Assembly: GCA_041398825.1 (NCBI GenBank)
Contig: JAWKTX010000003.1
Coordinates: forward strand, 1-64,000
Direction of reading: 5' to 3'
DNA from: Planctomycetaceae bacterium
GTDB lineage: Bacteria; Planctomycetota; Planctomycetia; Planctomycetales; Planctomycetaceae
Length of the DNA: 64,000 nt
Under the pieces are notes generated by a model, which worked only from the letters and a program-made list of their open reading frames with translations, was not told where the DNA came from and did not search any database. The translations under genes were made by a program, and so were the position numbers. Of the stretch, positions 1 to 8,092 are shown piece after piece. Position 1 is the stretch's first letter; each line of letters begins with the position of its first letter.

Positions 1-52
1 GAATTGGAACGTGTGGAATACGTCCGTCGCACAAGCTGGCAAGACATCTTTG

Positions 53-454
53 GCAGCGATGCGAGGCCAGCATGGTATCGAACGCGGGAGCCGGATGGAT
101 GACAGCGTCTCTGACAACACAAGTCGCTGTTCAGATCGCTTCGAGACAGAAACCGATCTCTTCGCCGCTGCGGCACTTCGAGGATGCAGCCGCAATCGTT
201 GCTCGAACAACAGCCGCATCCGAATCAATCCCAAAATCCGCCGGAACCGAACCACCGTCAAATCGCCAATCCCAGGGTGACAACCCGTCGTCCCATCGGT
301 AAACTTCTCCGCAGCGGATCCATCATCGTGATGAATCCCGCAAGCCAACAACCGAGCCACAATCACTCGCAAAGCGGCATAGTTCAACGCACGATCAATG
401 CGCCAGTATCGGGCCGTCGCAGAGATGGCAATTCGTTATGTTGCGAAGAGCGCA
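53..454 (+). repeat. Dispersed leader repeat, copy A
   Basis: This stretch is recognisably the same sequence as 8093-8446, with long identical runs such as GAACGCGGGAG, TTCAGATCGCTTCGA, GTGATGAATCCCGCAA and GGTTCAACGCACGAT-like blocks in the same order. This copy carries about 45 extra bases near 180-240. It ends exactly at the start codon of the following gene, as copy B does, although the two downstream genes are unrelated. No convincing protein is encoded in it. It could be a mobile promoter/leader segment or a remnant of an older element; its function is not known. Confidence 0.7.
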
Positions 455-1048
455 ATGAAACTCTGGACAATTCAAACCGTTCCAGCATGGCAGTCGTTGC
501 AGGAACACGGGTACTTGCGCGGTCAACGCCGCCACGCTGATCGTGACTTTCTGCCCGCGTATGATTGGATAGCAACTCAAATGCGTCAGCGGATCGGGCA
601 GCCACCATCTGCTCACATCTCCGTTCCAATTTGGGCATGGCATCAATACGACGGTATCCACAGAAAACGCCCCGATCTCAGATCTTCCGGGTACCTGCCA
701 ACCGGTACCCGTGGCTATCGCATCGGATTCACGATTCCTGATAGCTGCGTCCTCCTGTCCGACTTCGAACTGTGGCACTACGCACTAAACTACTGGTATC
801 TCGCATCATCTGAATCGGACGCTGAGGCCTTCGGTCTTCTAAATCAAAACCTCAGATGCTCGTGGTCCAACCCGCCATCTGACCATCGCGTGAACTCCAC
901 AATCGAGCGAAGCTGGCACAGGATGTTTGATCTGCATTGGCATGACCCATACGTCACTGCCCCACGAGATGAAAAGTCAATTCAGGCAACATTGTGGCAG
1001 CTAGATCATTCTTGGATTAAAACTGTTGATGAGTTTGTGGCCCGGTAA
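455..1048 (+). CDS. DUF3841 family protein
   Basis: The product is about 197 residues if translation starts at the ATG at 455, which follows a GAAGAG ribosome-binding site and where similarity to the family begins (MKLWTIQTVPAWQ). Longer in-frame starts reach into the leader repeat and look spurious. The DUF3841 hallmarks are visible: the FLPAYDWIATQMRQRIG block, the PIWAWHQYDG block and the VLLSDFELWHYALN block. The family is of unknown biochemical function and is scattered through bacterial accessory regions. It stands alone, transcribed away from the DUF1559 operon that ends at 1198. I am confident of the family and infer no role. Confidence 0.85.
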   Translation: MKLWTIQTVPAWQSLQEHGYLRGQRRHADRDFLPAYDWIATQMRQRIGQPPSAHISVPIWAWHQYDGIHRKRPDLRSSGYLPTGTRGYRIGFTIPDSCVLLSDFELWHYALNYWYLASSESDAEAFGLLNQNLRCSWSNPPSDHRVNSTIERSWHRMFDLHWHDPYVTAPRDEKSIQATLWQLDHSWIKTVDEFVAR

Positions 1049-1070
1049 ACGCAATATAACAAGGGGACAC

Positions 1071-1087
1071 AAAGGTGTCAGCGACGG
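1071..1087 (+). repeat. AAAGGTGTCAGCGACGG tag, copy 1
   Basis: A 17-bp sequence just downstream of the DUF3841 gene recurs exactly at 7876-7892. Tags of the type AAGGTGTCAG are familiar to me near REP-associated transposases, and a RAYT gene lies at 4562-4978, so both copies may mark ends of REP-type debris. Seen directly: the identity. Inferred: the transposon link. Confidence 0.45.
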
Positions 1088-1197
1088 CAACATGCTCCCT
1101 TGCTACGCTTCGGGTTACAATTGCTGCCAACTAACTTGGCGCTGGCCCTCGCCTCGTTACAAACTCATGCAAGATGCATTTCACAGGACGATTGCCA

Positions 1198-2283
1198 TTA
1201 TTCAGCTCGCCTGTGAAGTTCCACCCAGAGCTCTCGATCGACCGAATCGCTGTGTATTGTCACCGAGCCATCAAGCTGGAGGGTAGTAACGGATGCGCTG
1301 TGCATGCTGCGAGCGCTGGATGCGAAGTTGCCGGCTACAATCCCGCTCGCGCAAGGCATTCGGAGGCGTCCAAGTTCCTGGCTGGTTGGGTCAAGAAGGA
1401 GTTGCGTGCATGAAACGACGGCATCGGGGAATTCCTGGGCATTTGGACCATACCGATTTCCTGCAGTCATACTCGCGCCACACATTCCCAGAGCCCAGGT
1501 ACCTCGCGGATCAATCGCGTTGATCCCTGAACGCACTTCATCGACAGCAATTACCTGTGAGAGTCCCCGAGTGCATTCCGAGAATCGAACCGACCGGTTC
1601 ACACCGCCAATTCCACTTCCGATGAGAGTCGAACCACGATTTAAGAGATCGAGGTTGTCGATTGTAAAACCGTCTTCACATTTTGCTGTTCCATTCAGGC
1701 AGATTCTATTGGGGCCGACGTTCATCGCATAATTGCCGCGGGCATAGAAATGTCCCGGATTGCCACGCAGGGCGCCTCGATCATACATGCTTGTGGAAAA
1801 TGGATCGGAGGGGCATAACAACGCTGAAAGTCTGGTGCTTCGCACAAATTCATTCTCACGCGAATCAATCGGGAAGTTGACTTCCATTTGCTGGATGAGT
1901 GTAGCCTGTTCGAGCATTGGCAGTATTGAAATCAACCAATTTGTATACAGTCGGTCCGGCTCATTTCCAGGCGACACCCCAATCGCCACGCGATCGATTG
2001 TCCCCAGTGGCATCACCCCGGCGCCGAGGACTTCACCTCGTCCGCTCCAGACAGACGCTGGTGGTAGCAGTCGATAGATGTCGTGGTAGTTATGTAGTGC
2101 GATTCCAATCTGTTTCAAGTTGTTGCGACATTGGGCAAGCCTTGCTGCTTCACGAGCTTGCTGAACGGCTGGTAGCAGCAAAGCAACCATGATGGCGATC
2201 AATGCGGCTACAGTTAATAACTCAATAAGTGTGAACCCCGCTCTTCGTAATCGCATCAATGAATTACGATGATGCATATTCAT
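1198..2283 (-). CDS. DUF1559 domain protein (pseudopilin-like)
   Basis: This 361-residue protein starts with a type IV pilin/prepilin-like leader: basic residues, then GFTLIELLTV followed by a hydrophobic helix, at residues 16-40. It continues with the DUF1559 signature QQAREAARLAQCRNNLKQIG and ALHNYHD. Planctomycetes encode dozens to hundreds of these proteins; they are processed like type II secretion pseudopilins and are presumed to be exported. Its start codon overlaps the stop of the upstream gene (ATGA at 2283-2280), so it is the last gene of a minus-strand operon. The C-terminus ends with a SVTTLQLDGSV-type segment, a variant of the usual H-x9-DG ending. Confidence 0.93.
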   Translation of the reverse strand: MNMHHRNSLMRLRRAGFTLIELLTVAALIAIMVALLLPAVQQAREAARLAQCRNNLKQIGIALHNYHDIYRLLPPASVWSGRGEVLGAGVMPLGTIDRVAIGVSPGNEPDRLYTNWLISILPMLEQATLIQQMEVNFPIDSRENEFVRSTRLSALLCPSDPFSTSMYDRGALRGNPGHFYARGNYAMNVGPNRICLNGTAKCEDGFTIDNLDLLNRGSTLIGSGIGGVNRSVRFSECTRGLSQVIAVDEVRSGINAIDPRGTWALGMCGASMTAGNRYGPNAQEFPDAVVSCTQLLLDPTSQELGRLRMPCASGIVAGNFASSARSMHSASVTTLQLDGSVTIHSDSVDRELWVELHRRAE

Positions 2284-2603
2284 AGTTGCCTTTCGTCAAC
2301 AATCGCAGATACCAGTGTATTCTGATACGTTTGGGATATACCTGGCTCCGGACCGAGTAAACACACGTTGTCTCCACTCGGATCAATAACACGACTTCCA
2401 AACCATACTGAACACACAATTTGCCATTTTTTGGTTTCGATTGCGCGGTATCGAATGGCCCGAATCTGACGATCGATGACCTCGGCGAAGTTGAACGTCT
2501 CACCATCACAGATTAAGTAGAAAACGACCTCTGGATCGGACGTGTGAAACGCATCCATTGAGGTTAAAAACGATTCATTACAGATTGATATCGACGCGAT
2601 CAC
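2280..2603 (-). CDS. Hypothetical protein, coupled to DUF1559
   Basis: This 107-codon reading frame has a GTG start that overlaps the preceding short frame (GTGA), and its stop overlaps the DUF1559 start (ATGA). The product has no signal peptide or membrane helix; the middle reads like a mixed alpha/beta domain (EVVFYLICDGETFNFAEV). I do not recognise a family. Because the preceding 2600-2762 frame abuts it in a neighbouring register, the two may be parts of one gene of about 150 residues split by an indel. Its position between an anchored secreted protein and a DUF1559 protein suggests a role in the same exported assembly, which is inference only. Confidence 0.5.
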   Translation of the reverse strand: MIASISICNESFLTSMDAFHTSDPEVVFYLICDGETFNFAEVIDRQIRAIRYRAIETKKWQIVCSVWFGSRVIDPSGDNVCLLGPEPGISQTYQNTLVSAIVDERQL

Positions 2604-2762
2604 CGTCCGTCCAGCTTTTCGTATTGAATTTTGGCATCATCAATGATGATTAAGTTAGGGTGTTCCCAGCTCGCCCGAAGCTCATCGGCGACCTTCCACG
2701 ATTCATCCAACGGCGGATTGCCTCCCTGAACGGGACCAACCTTTGCTTGCAGTGCTATTCAT
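2600..2762 (-). pseudogene. Short coupled frame, probably frame-shifted
   Basis: An ATG at 2762 overlaps the stop of the upstream 335-residue gene (ATGA), but that register stops after about 19 codons. A second register through the same stretch stays open to the TGA at 2602-2600, and reads VADELRASWEHPNLIIIDDAK, a plausible protein segment. One base change near 2725 would join them. Seen: the two open registers and the coupled ends. Inferred: that they form one small gene, possibly continuous with the 107-codon gene downstream. Confidence 0.3.
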
Positions 2763-3766
2763 TTTGATCGTCGCTTACGAACGAACACAATGAGCCCGAC
2801 GCCTATTACCAGCAACAGTACCCAGTACAACCGTGTTGTTCTTCGAAAAGCCGGCTCTGACAGCCCGTAATGTGACAACGTGAAAATGGCCGGGTCGGGG
2901 GGAATCGCGGACGGCGTGATATGCGTGACGCGATTCTGTATCACACCAGAATGGTCGACGTTCTTATAGGAAACAGCAAATGCACTCGCGGGGTCATTCG
3001 GGGATTGGTACTCAAAATCAGCCGTCCATTTTGTGCTAGTGCGAGACCCCGTAACTGCACTGCATTGGACAACCCTGGGGAATGGTTCTGCCTCAAAAAG
3101 AATCGACGCATCATAGAACGTTGATTTTCGATTGTCAGAGATATCCAGTTCGAACATAAGTTTATACCGCTTCGCCGCAGCGTCGGTACTGACGGTCGCT
3201 GAATGCAGCACCAAGCCTGGATGAGAGAGTACTTCGGTGATGGGAACTCGTTCAAACACTGCGGCAGCACGGGTGTACATAATCGCCGCGTATCGGTCGC
3301 GGTTGATCACGGCCTCCGTTTTTGAGTCGCCTATCCGGTCCGCCAGCATCTGGATAAGATATGGTTGATCACCGGACTGTCGCGAAAGGATGAAAGCGTA
3401 TCGCTCATTGCAAGCCGTTACCCTTTCAACGCCCTCAGCATCAGTGCTGAAGTGGAGCAGACATTCTCCCAATTCAGCCGCCTGAATCTCAAATGTAACC
3501 GCTTGCCCAGGTGGCGTGCCCCAATCAATATATTGCTGAACCTGATCCTTCGGAACAGATTCTAAGGTTTCGCTAAGTGATCCTTTAACCGGCGGAGACG
3601 GCAGTTTGGACGCCCAAGCAAGGATCAGGGTGCGCACCATCTCCGGATCTGCCTCCTCGCAGACGCCACATGTGGGCAGAAACAGGAAGCATGAGGAAAT
3701 CATTATCGTTGAGATTCGCAATGCAACAACTCCTAAAATGGGCGGTTGCGGCAGACTAGCCACCAA
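2759..3766 (-). CDS. Secreted protein with C-terminal membrane anchor
   Basis: The product is up to 335 residues. A hydrophobic N-terminal segment (about residues 12-34) suits a signal peptide. The body is beta-rich with no catalytic motif I recognise. The ending, TLSHYGLSEP followed by a single helix YWVLLLVIGVGLIVFV and a basic tail RKRRSK (residues 295-335), is a layout common in planctomycete exported proteins encoded next to DUF1559 genes. The start is uncertain; internal Met codons at residues about 20-22 are alternatives. It is the first gene of the minus-strand operon that ends with the DUF1559 protein at 1198. Confidence 0.8.
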   Translation of the reverse strand: MVASLPQPPILGVVALRISTIMISSCFLFLPTCGVCEEADPEMVRTLILAWASKLPSPPVKGSLSETLESVPKDQVQQYIDWGTPPGQAVTFEIQAAELGECLLHFSTDAEGVERVTACNERYAFILSRQSGDQPYLIQMLADRIGDSKTEAVINRDRYAAIMYTRAAAVFERVPITEVLSHPGLVLHSATVSTDAAAKRYKLMFELDISDNRKSTFYDASILFEAEPFPRVVQCSAVTGSRTSTKWTADFEYQSPNDPASAFAVSYKNVDHSGVIQNRVTHITPSAIPPDPAIFTLSHYGLSEPAFRRTTRLYWVLLLVIGVGLIVFVRKRRSK

Positions 3767-3847
3767 CCGCAGGTACTTTCGTTATTTGCACCCGCAAGAC
3801 AACTGAGTAAGCGCCCGGCGAACAGCATTCTAATGGTCTGAGCAGGT

Positions 3848-4150
3848 TTATCGTTCGAGTTCTTTACGTTCAGCGATGGTCCAGCGGTGTTGTAGGTGGG
3901 AGAAGAGCCAGGCGTGTGGCAGCAGGGACTCGAGAGGGGCTCCGAGCGGAAGCTGGATCAGGACACCGTTGAGCCATGTCCATGGTTCCACGCAGTTGGC
4001 TTTGCAACTGGCGCGGCACGACGGCCCGCCTGATGGCTGCCGACGAACATCCAGCTTTTGCGGCCGATCGCGACGGGCCGCATGGCTCGTTCGGACGCGT
4101 TGTTGGCAATCGATAAGTCGCCGTCGTCGAGGTAGCGAGAAATTCAAGCA
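3848..4150 (-). pseudogene. IS66-type transposase, C-terminal remnant
   Basis: Two registers of the minus strand together reproduce the end of an IS66 transposase. The first reads YLDDGDLSIANNASERAMR then PVAIGRKSWMFVGSHQAG, the conserved end of the DDE domain. The second, after a small deletion and frame change near 4010-4020, reads SCKANCVEPWTWL, then QLPLGAP and HRWTIAERKE. Only about 100 of some 500 residues remain and the frame is broken, so it is inactive. It abuts the stop codon of a PEP-CTERM remnant, marking an old insertion or recombination junction. Confidence 0.85.
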
Positions 4151-4425
4151 AGCCCGCGCCGCCTGAATCGTAACGTCCCGAGCCCTCCGAGCCCTGACAG
4201 TACCGTCAACATGGACGGCTCGGGCACTGCGGCCGCTCCGAAGCGAAAGTTGTCGACTGCGTTGTAGTCCGGCATGTTGAAGGTGATCGACGTCAGCGAA
4301 GTCGTCGATGTCACGCCGATGAAGTCGATTGAATTAGTACCACGGATCGAGCTAGCCGGAAAACTGAAGAAAGTGGCGTTGACGGCAGCCATGAGAAAAC
4401 TGCTGACCATTCTCAACACGCTCAT
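4144..4425 (-). pseudogene. PEP-CTERM protein, C-terminal remnant
   Basis: The frame ends with a typical exosortase sorting signal: VPEPS, a hydrophobic glycine-rich helix (TVLSGLGGLGTLRF) and the basic tail RRRGLA. Before it lies a fragment of a beta-sandwich (IDFIGVTSTTSLTSITF, NAVDNFRFG) typical of the end of longer PEP-CTERM proteins. An in-frame stop lies immediately upstream of the first Met and no signal peptide is present, so the N-terminal part is missing. An exosortase is encoded at 23390-24337, which would process intact relatives. Confidence 0.75.
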
Positions 4426-4561
4426 TCGTACAGATCAGGTGTGGATTGATCAACGTGCCAATGAAGCCACCTGAACAAAAGAATCCATGATCAACTCGCC
4501 CAGGAATGTGAAGGCACCGAACCACTGACTAAGCCTCGCAAAATTGCGTCCCGGCAGAGCA

Positions 4562-4978
4562 TTATTCCGTTTCGTCAGATACCAAATTGGCACGGAGAGC
4601 ATTTCGTTCAACGTAACGGATCACGGTCAACGGGTGGTCATCATCTTGAACGGGAAACGTCTTGAAACGCCCCTGGTAAAGATGGCCGGTTCCTTCCGTG
4701 TGACGATGAGCGTGCCAACGCATCGTATGAGTGTGCGTCAGCCACTGAAGGAACTCGGACAATTCCGAGTCGGTCGTGGGACGAACCACGAAATGCCAGT
4801 GATCGGGCATGATCAGATAAGAAAAAATGGGAAGGGGAACGCGGGTGACCGCTTCTTCCAGGACACGCTCAAACGCTTCATAGTCTTCCGGCTTCTCAAA
4901 CAGCGTCAAGCGAGCAACAGCACGATTCAAAACGTGAAAGCAAACACCGGACGGGCAGATTCGAGGTCGACGTGGCAT
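4562..4978 (-). pseudogene. REP-associated tyrosine transposase (RAYT), C-truncated
   Basis: The 138-residue product belongs to the Y1/TnpA-REP family. It has the family start (MPRRPRICPSGVCFHVLNRA), the metal-binding HUH motif in MPDHWHFVV (about residues 58-66), and the YVERNALRANLV segment with the catalytic tyrosine near residue 120. Relatives usually reach about 200-230 residues; here the frame stops shortly after the catalytic helix, so the C-terminal region is missing. RAYTs are single-copy domesticated transposases that process REP palindromes. REP-type tags lie just upstream of it and again at 5973-5994 and 7246-7267. Confidence 0.8.
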
Positions 4979-5034
4979 TCAGACATCTTAACCACGACTC
5001 GATCCCCGTCAATATTGAGCTGCGTCCCCTTTTC
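4911..5034 (-). repeat. RAYT 5' end plus REP-type tag, copy 1
   Basis: This is the first ~22 codons of the RAYT gene with its upstream flank, ending in the tag AGAAAAGGGGACGCAGCTCA on the minus strand (5015-5034). The same segment recurs at 5869-5994. A second partial tag (GCTGCGTCCCC on the plus strand) lies at 5045-5064. Confidence 0.75.
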
Positions 5035-5041
5035 TTGCTCA

Positions 5042-5437
5042 CTATTGGCTGCGTCCCCTGTTCTCTTCCGTATTGTCTCGCTTCAATCTCTCTTTACATG
5101 AAGGACAAATACCATGCACGAACTCAATATACGGCACAAACGATCTCTCTCTGAGCGGCTGTCTGCAAATGCTGCATGTGTGTTGACCATTCCTTAGGTC
5201 ACGTCGATTTTTGTCAATATAATCACCCAGTCGAAATCCAAAGTAAGCTGACAATGGGGATAAGCAAATAGCGAGCGCAAAACTGTTCGACATTGCTATA
5301 TGAGAAAACGTCCAGATTCCACAAAAGGCAGGACCGTGAAAGCGCATTCCGCGTAAGAATTGTGATGGATCAAGTGCACAAACAGCAAGAATCAGGACCG
5401 GGGCGAAGGCCAACAATACCTCTGAGGTAGAAAACAT
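5042..5437 (-). CDS. Small membrane protein with zinc-ribbon-like tail
   Basis: The 131-residue product has two hydrophobic stretches (about residues 7-24 and 48-68) followed by a soluble tail with two CxxC pairs, CSIC (about 90-93) and CPSC (about 112-115), spaced like a treble-clef or rubredoxin-type zinc ribbon. I do not recognise a family. The end of the gene runs into REP-type repeat sequence at 5045-5064, so the C-terminus may have been altered by insertion. It may be co-transcribed with the doubtful gene upstream at 5456. Confidence 0.5.
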   Translation of the reverse strand: MFSTSEVLLAFAPVLILAVCALDPSQFLRGMRFHGPAFCGIWTFSHIAMSNSFALAICLSPLSAYFGFRLGDYIDKNRRDLRNGQHTCSICRQPLRERSFVPYIEFVHGICPSCKERLKRDNTEENRGRSQ

Positions 5438-5455
5438 CCTCGAAATACTCCGATT

Positions 5456-5758
5456 CTACAAGAGTGCCGAACAGGCTTTGAGTGTCCTTTTTCCACCGGG
5501 AGACTCTGAGACTGCGACATCCCCCATCCGCGCAATGAATCCTTGCATAACTGTTGTAAGTGCGATATCTGGGTTGCCGTATGGACTCGCAAGTATCAGA
5601 TCAGACACACAATCCAGTGCTGTCGCAGTCCATGACGAAAACGACGACATACCACCGGAACATCCAATTGTGGCACTTGTCAAGATGTCGCAAACGCCGC
5701 AGTGTAGCAAACCGACAAACAACGCAGTCCACCGGGCCGTTGGGAGCATGTCCATCAT
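5456..5758 (-). CDS. Doubtful hypothetical protein
   Basis: An open frame from the Met at 5758 gives about 100 residues with a hydrophobic, cysteine-containing centre (ALFVGLLHCGVCDIL) and no recognised domain. It lies 19 bp upstream of the 131-residue membrane protein on the same strand. The opposite strand is also open over the same interval, so coding direction is not secure. A longer in-frame start at 5875 reaches into the RAYT repeat and is unlikely. Confidence 0.25.
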   Translation of the reverse strand: MMDMLPTARWTALFVGLLHCGVCDILTSATIGCSGGMSSFSSWTATALDCVSDLILASPYGNPDIALTTVMQGFIARMGDVAVSESPGGKRTLKACSALL

Positions 5759-5868
5759 TTCTGCAAACCCACAGGCGCATTGTATAAAATCCTTGTTGCC
5801 CTGCGGTACCTGGTGCTCCCAGTAATGGCAAAGTACGGAATCCGTTCCATCACATCCTGCCCGACAAC

Positions 5869-5994
5869 CGAGCAACAGCGCGATTCAAAACGTGAAAGCA
5901 AACACCGGACGGGCAGATTCGAGGTCGACGTGGCAACTACACATATCAACCACGACTCGATCCCTGTCGAGAATGAGCTGCGTCCCCTTGTTTC
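5869..5994 (-). repeat. RAYT 5' end plus REP-type tag, copy 2
   Basis: This repeats 4911-5034 almost exactly, including the first ~22 codons of the transposase, and then diverges. It is therefore a broken second copy of the RAYT gene start with its tag. It lies between the doubtful gene at 5456 and the secreted protein gene at 6061. Confidence 0.75.
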
Positions 5995-6060
5995 TCCTAG
6001 CCCGACGCCGCAAACTAAAAAGTAACCCACCAGTGAAAGCCAAATGGTTCTGGTGGACGG

Positions 6061-6873
6061 TTACTTAGCTCCGGGAATCCAATCCCATATTTCTTTCCAC
6101 ACATCAATTGGTACCGTACTTCCACCACTCCAGTCACGGAATGGCTTTGCAGGAATTGGCTCGAGAACTTCGATGTTGAACTCAGAGACTCGAACCATCC
6201 AGGTAACAAATTCGCGGTGTAGGGAAGCAGGATCGGTATCAGCCTCACTGGTATACCCAGCGAATCGCCGCAAAACGATCAAGTTCCGCGCATGCCACCA
6301 ATAGTCAGGAGATGCGATCCTATCAGCTGCGCATTGCTTGTAATGAGAATACGCCGATTTGCTCAACAGTTGCATAGAGGCCAGGAAATAAATATATCGA
6401 TCCAGGCGATCCGGGTGCTCTATAAAGAGTCGAGATTGGCATTCAGCAACTAGCAATTGGCGACTTCGATAGTCATCATCTTGAGTATTGAGCAATCCAC
6501 CACCGATCAATCCGGCATTTGCAGAACGCTGAGGTACTGCATAGCGTCCGAGTCCCAAGAGTATTCCCAAGTCTACGTTTTCGTTGCCGCGACCAAATTC
6601 GCTCATCAGCAAGAAGATCAGTTTGCGAGAGCTTGGATGTCTGAATAGTGGCGATATGGCATCCTGACAATCAACCACTGCAGCGATCCAGAGGTCTTGC
6701 GCTAGTTCCCCTGGCAAAAAATCGGGCAAAGTTGATAAGCTAATCTTATCGAACTGGTCCAGCACAGACCGCACAATTAACCAATCTGCATCAACACTTA
6801 CTTCGTCTCCGCTGCAAATCCCCGAAAAGAACATAATGATCAGCATTGTCAAGTAGGCACGCAGAGTTGACAT
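6061..6873 (-). CDS. Secreted hypothetical protein
   Basis: The 270-residue product begins with a clear signal peptide (MSTLRAYLTMLIIMFFSGICSG, cleavage near residue 22). The mature part is mostly helical with aromatic-rich motifs (SPDYWWHARNL, WKEIWDWIPG). I recognise no domain. Two bases separate it from the upstream partial gene ending at 6875, so the two were probably an operon before the upstream gene lost its start. The REP-type segment at 5869-5994 lies just beyond its 3' end. Confidence 0.7.
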   Translation of the reverse strand: MSTLRAYLTMLIIMFFSGICSGDEVSVDADWLIVRSVLDQFDKISLSTLPDFLPGELAQDLWIAAVVDCQDAISPLFRHPSSRKLIFLLMSEFGRGNENVDLGILLGLGRYAVPQRSANAGLIGGGLLNTQDDDYRSRQLLVAECQSRLFIEHPDRLDRYIYFLASMQLLSKSAYSHYKQCAADRIASPDYWWHARNLIVLRRFAGYTSEADTDPASLHREFVTWMVRVSEFNIEVLEPIPAKPFRDWSGGSTVPIDVWKEIWDWIPGAK

Positions 6874-6874
6874 T

Positions 6875-7240
6875 TCAAATCCTCAAAAGATCAGGATCAG
6901 TTTCCAAGATGCTTTCCGCATTTCCATTTGCAGTGAACGACCAGAATGCTGAGTTCCCACAGCAACAGCTGTCGCCTTTACATTTATAATCACAGAATCC
7001 AACAACGCTCCAGTCCGTTACGACAGGTGACCAAACACCGGTCTCCGTGGCACAGACGAGAAACTCGCAAGTGGCACTTTGCTTCGCTTTTCGCCCCTGC
7101 TGGGCTTTTGTTTTAGCTTGGTAGTCGATAGTGACAACCAAACAGTTTCCGTTGCCTCTGAAAACAGCATTGTCAACGATGCTCTTCAGCAGACCCTTTT
7201 TTACACCAAGCCTTATGTTGCCTTTGGGGTCGGATCCTTG
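6875..7240 (-). pseudogene. Hypothetical gene truncated at its 5' end
   Basis: The minus-strand frame is open from just after a stop at 7243-7241 to 6875 and reads GVKKGLLKSIVDNAVFRGNGN, then a cysteine-rich part (CDYKCKGDSCCCG). No normal start codon precedes the conserved-looking portion. The first usable one is a TTG at 7141, well inside it. The upstream boundary coincides with a REP-type tag at 7246-7267, so the start was probably removed by a rearrangement. The cysteine cluster suggests a metal-binding or disulfide-rich exported protein, which is inference. Confidence 0.5.
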
Positions 7241-7243
7241 TCA

Positions 7244-7871
7244 AGAATGAGCTGCGTCCCCTTTTCTCGCCGCGCATCGACGCTGATGCTGGTCAGGAAG
7301 ACGTCGTTGCCGATGGTTTCGAGGGTGTCGTGGACCCGGCAGGACCAGGACAACAGGCTGGCAGCCTGTGCTACGGGAGAGCTCATCTGGCCGGACATCA
7401 CGCTGCGTCCCTGAGCGTCGGTGATTGAGAAGCTGACTTCGTTTTCGGCGTTGATGTTCACCACGGCAGACCCTGGTGTTCCGGCAGGAAAACTGATCCC
7501 CGCTCCACCCTGAGCCGTCGGTTCGGCCAGTTTGGTAATCGCGGTACTCAGTGAAACAGTGTACGTGCCTCCCAGCGGATTTGTCACGCTGATTCCTGCT
7601 GTGCTGTCCAAACCAACGCCATCGGTCAGGTCGACATCGTACACCGTCTGAGTGGTCAGGCCATCGGTCCCCGGCACGCTGTTAAACCCTGCAATCGGCG
7701 GATTACCGACATCCACCAACCCGAGCGGCTGCAATCAGACAGTGCTGGCAATGCTTCTGCCCAGAGCATCGTAGATGGTCGTCGTTTGCTGAAGTATTCG
7801 GGCGTCGGATGGTTTGCATCGGACTCCGTCTGGATCACGCCGGGATAGGCTTCCTTCACGTATCGGGGCAC
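7244..7871 (-). pseudogene. RHS/YD-repeat protein remnant
   Basis: The minus strand encodes pieces of a large planctomycete RHS protein: RYVKEAYPGVIQTESDANHP, then in a shifted register ILQQTTTIYDALGRSIAS, then a stop codon at about 7737, then in the same register PLGLVDVGNPPIAGF and a long beta-rich piece ending at VHDTLETIGNDVFLTSISVD. The frame change near 7800 and the nonsense codon make it non-functional, and both ends are missing. The 3' limit coincides with the REP-type tag at 7246-7267. RHS proteins are large secreted toxins or surface proteins; this is a fragment only. Confidence 0.75.
7246..7267 (-). repeat. REP-type tag, isolated copy
   Basis: The plus-strand sequence AGAATGAGCTGCGTCCCC followed by TTTTC matches the tags next to the RAYT gene at 5015-5034 and 5973-5994. 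Here no RAYT sequence adjoins it. It lies exactly between the RHS remnant and the 5'-truncated gene. Confidence 0.6.
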
Positions 7872-7874
7872 GTT

Positions 7875-7892
7875 AAAAGGTGTCAGCGACGG
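7875..7892 (+). repeat. AAAGGTGTCAGCGACGG tag, copy 2
   Basis: This is the exact second occurrence of the 17-bp tag at 1071-1087. It is followed by about 200 bp without a convincing gene (7893-8092) before the second leader repeat. Confidence 0.45.
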
Positions 7893-8092
7893 TCTTGAAT
7901 TTTGTCAAGAATGACGTTGAAGAAAGATCTTTGAACGTGATTTTTCTTGCGTTGATTGTTGTTGGTCCGTGAGGGTGTGTTGGATTTTTTTAGGCATGGG
8001 TTCGGTGTTCGATGTAGGAGACAGAAGGCTTGTTTTTGGTCGGTGTTTCATTGAATCACAGCCCGACCGGCGGTAGGCAGTTGTTATCCTTC

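Noticed and set aside
398..454. Longer start for the DUF3841 gene
   Set aside because: The extra residues lie in the leader repeat; family similarity begins at the ATG at 455.
1049..1170. attC-like site behind the DUF3841 gene
   Set aside because: TATAAC and CGTTACA elements are present but core boxes and spacing do not fit; kept only as a REP-type tag.
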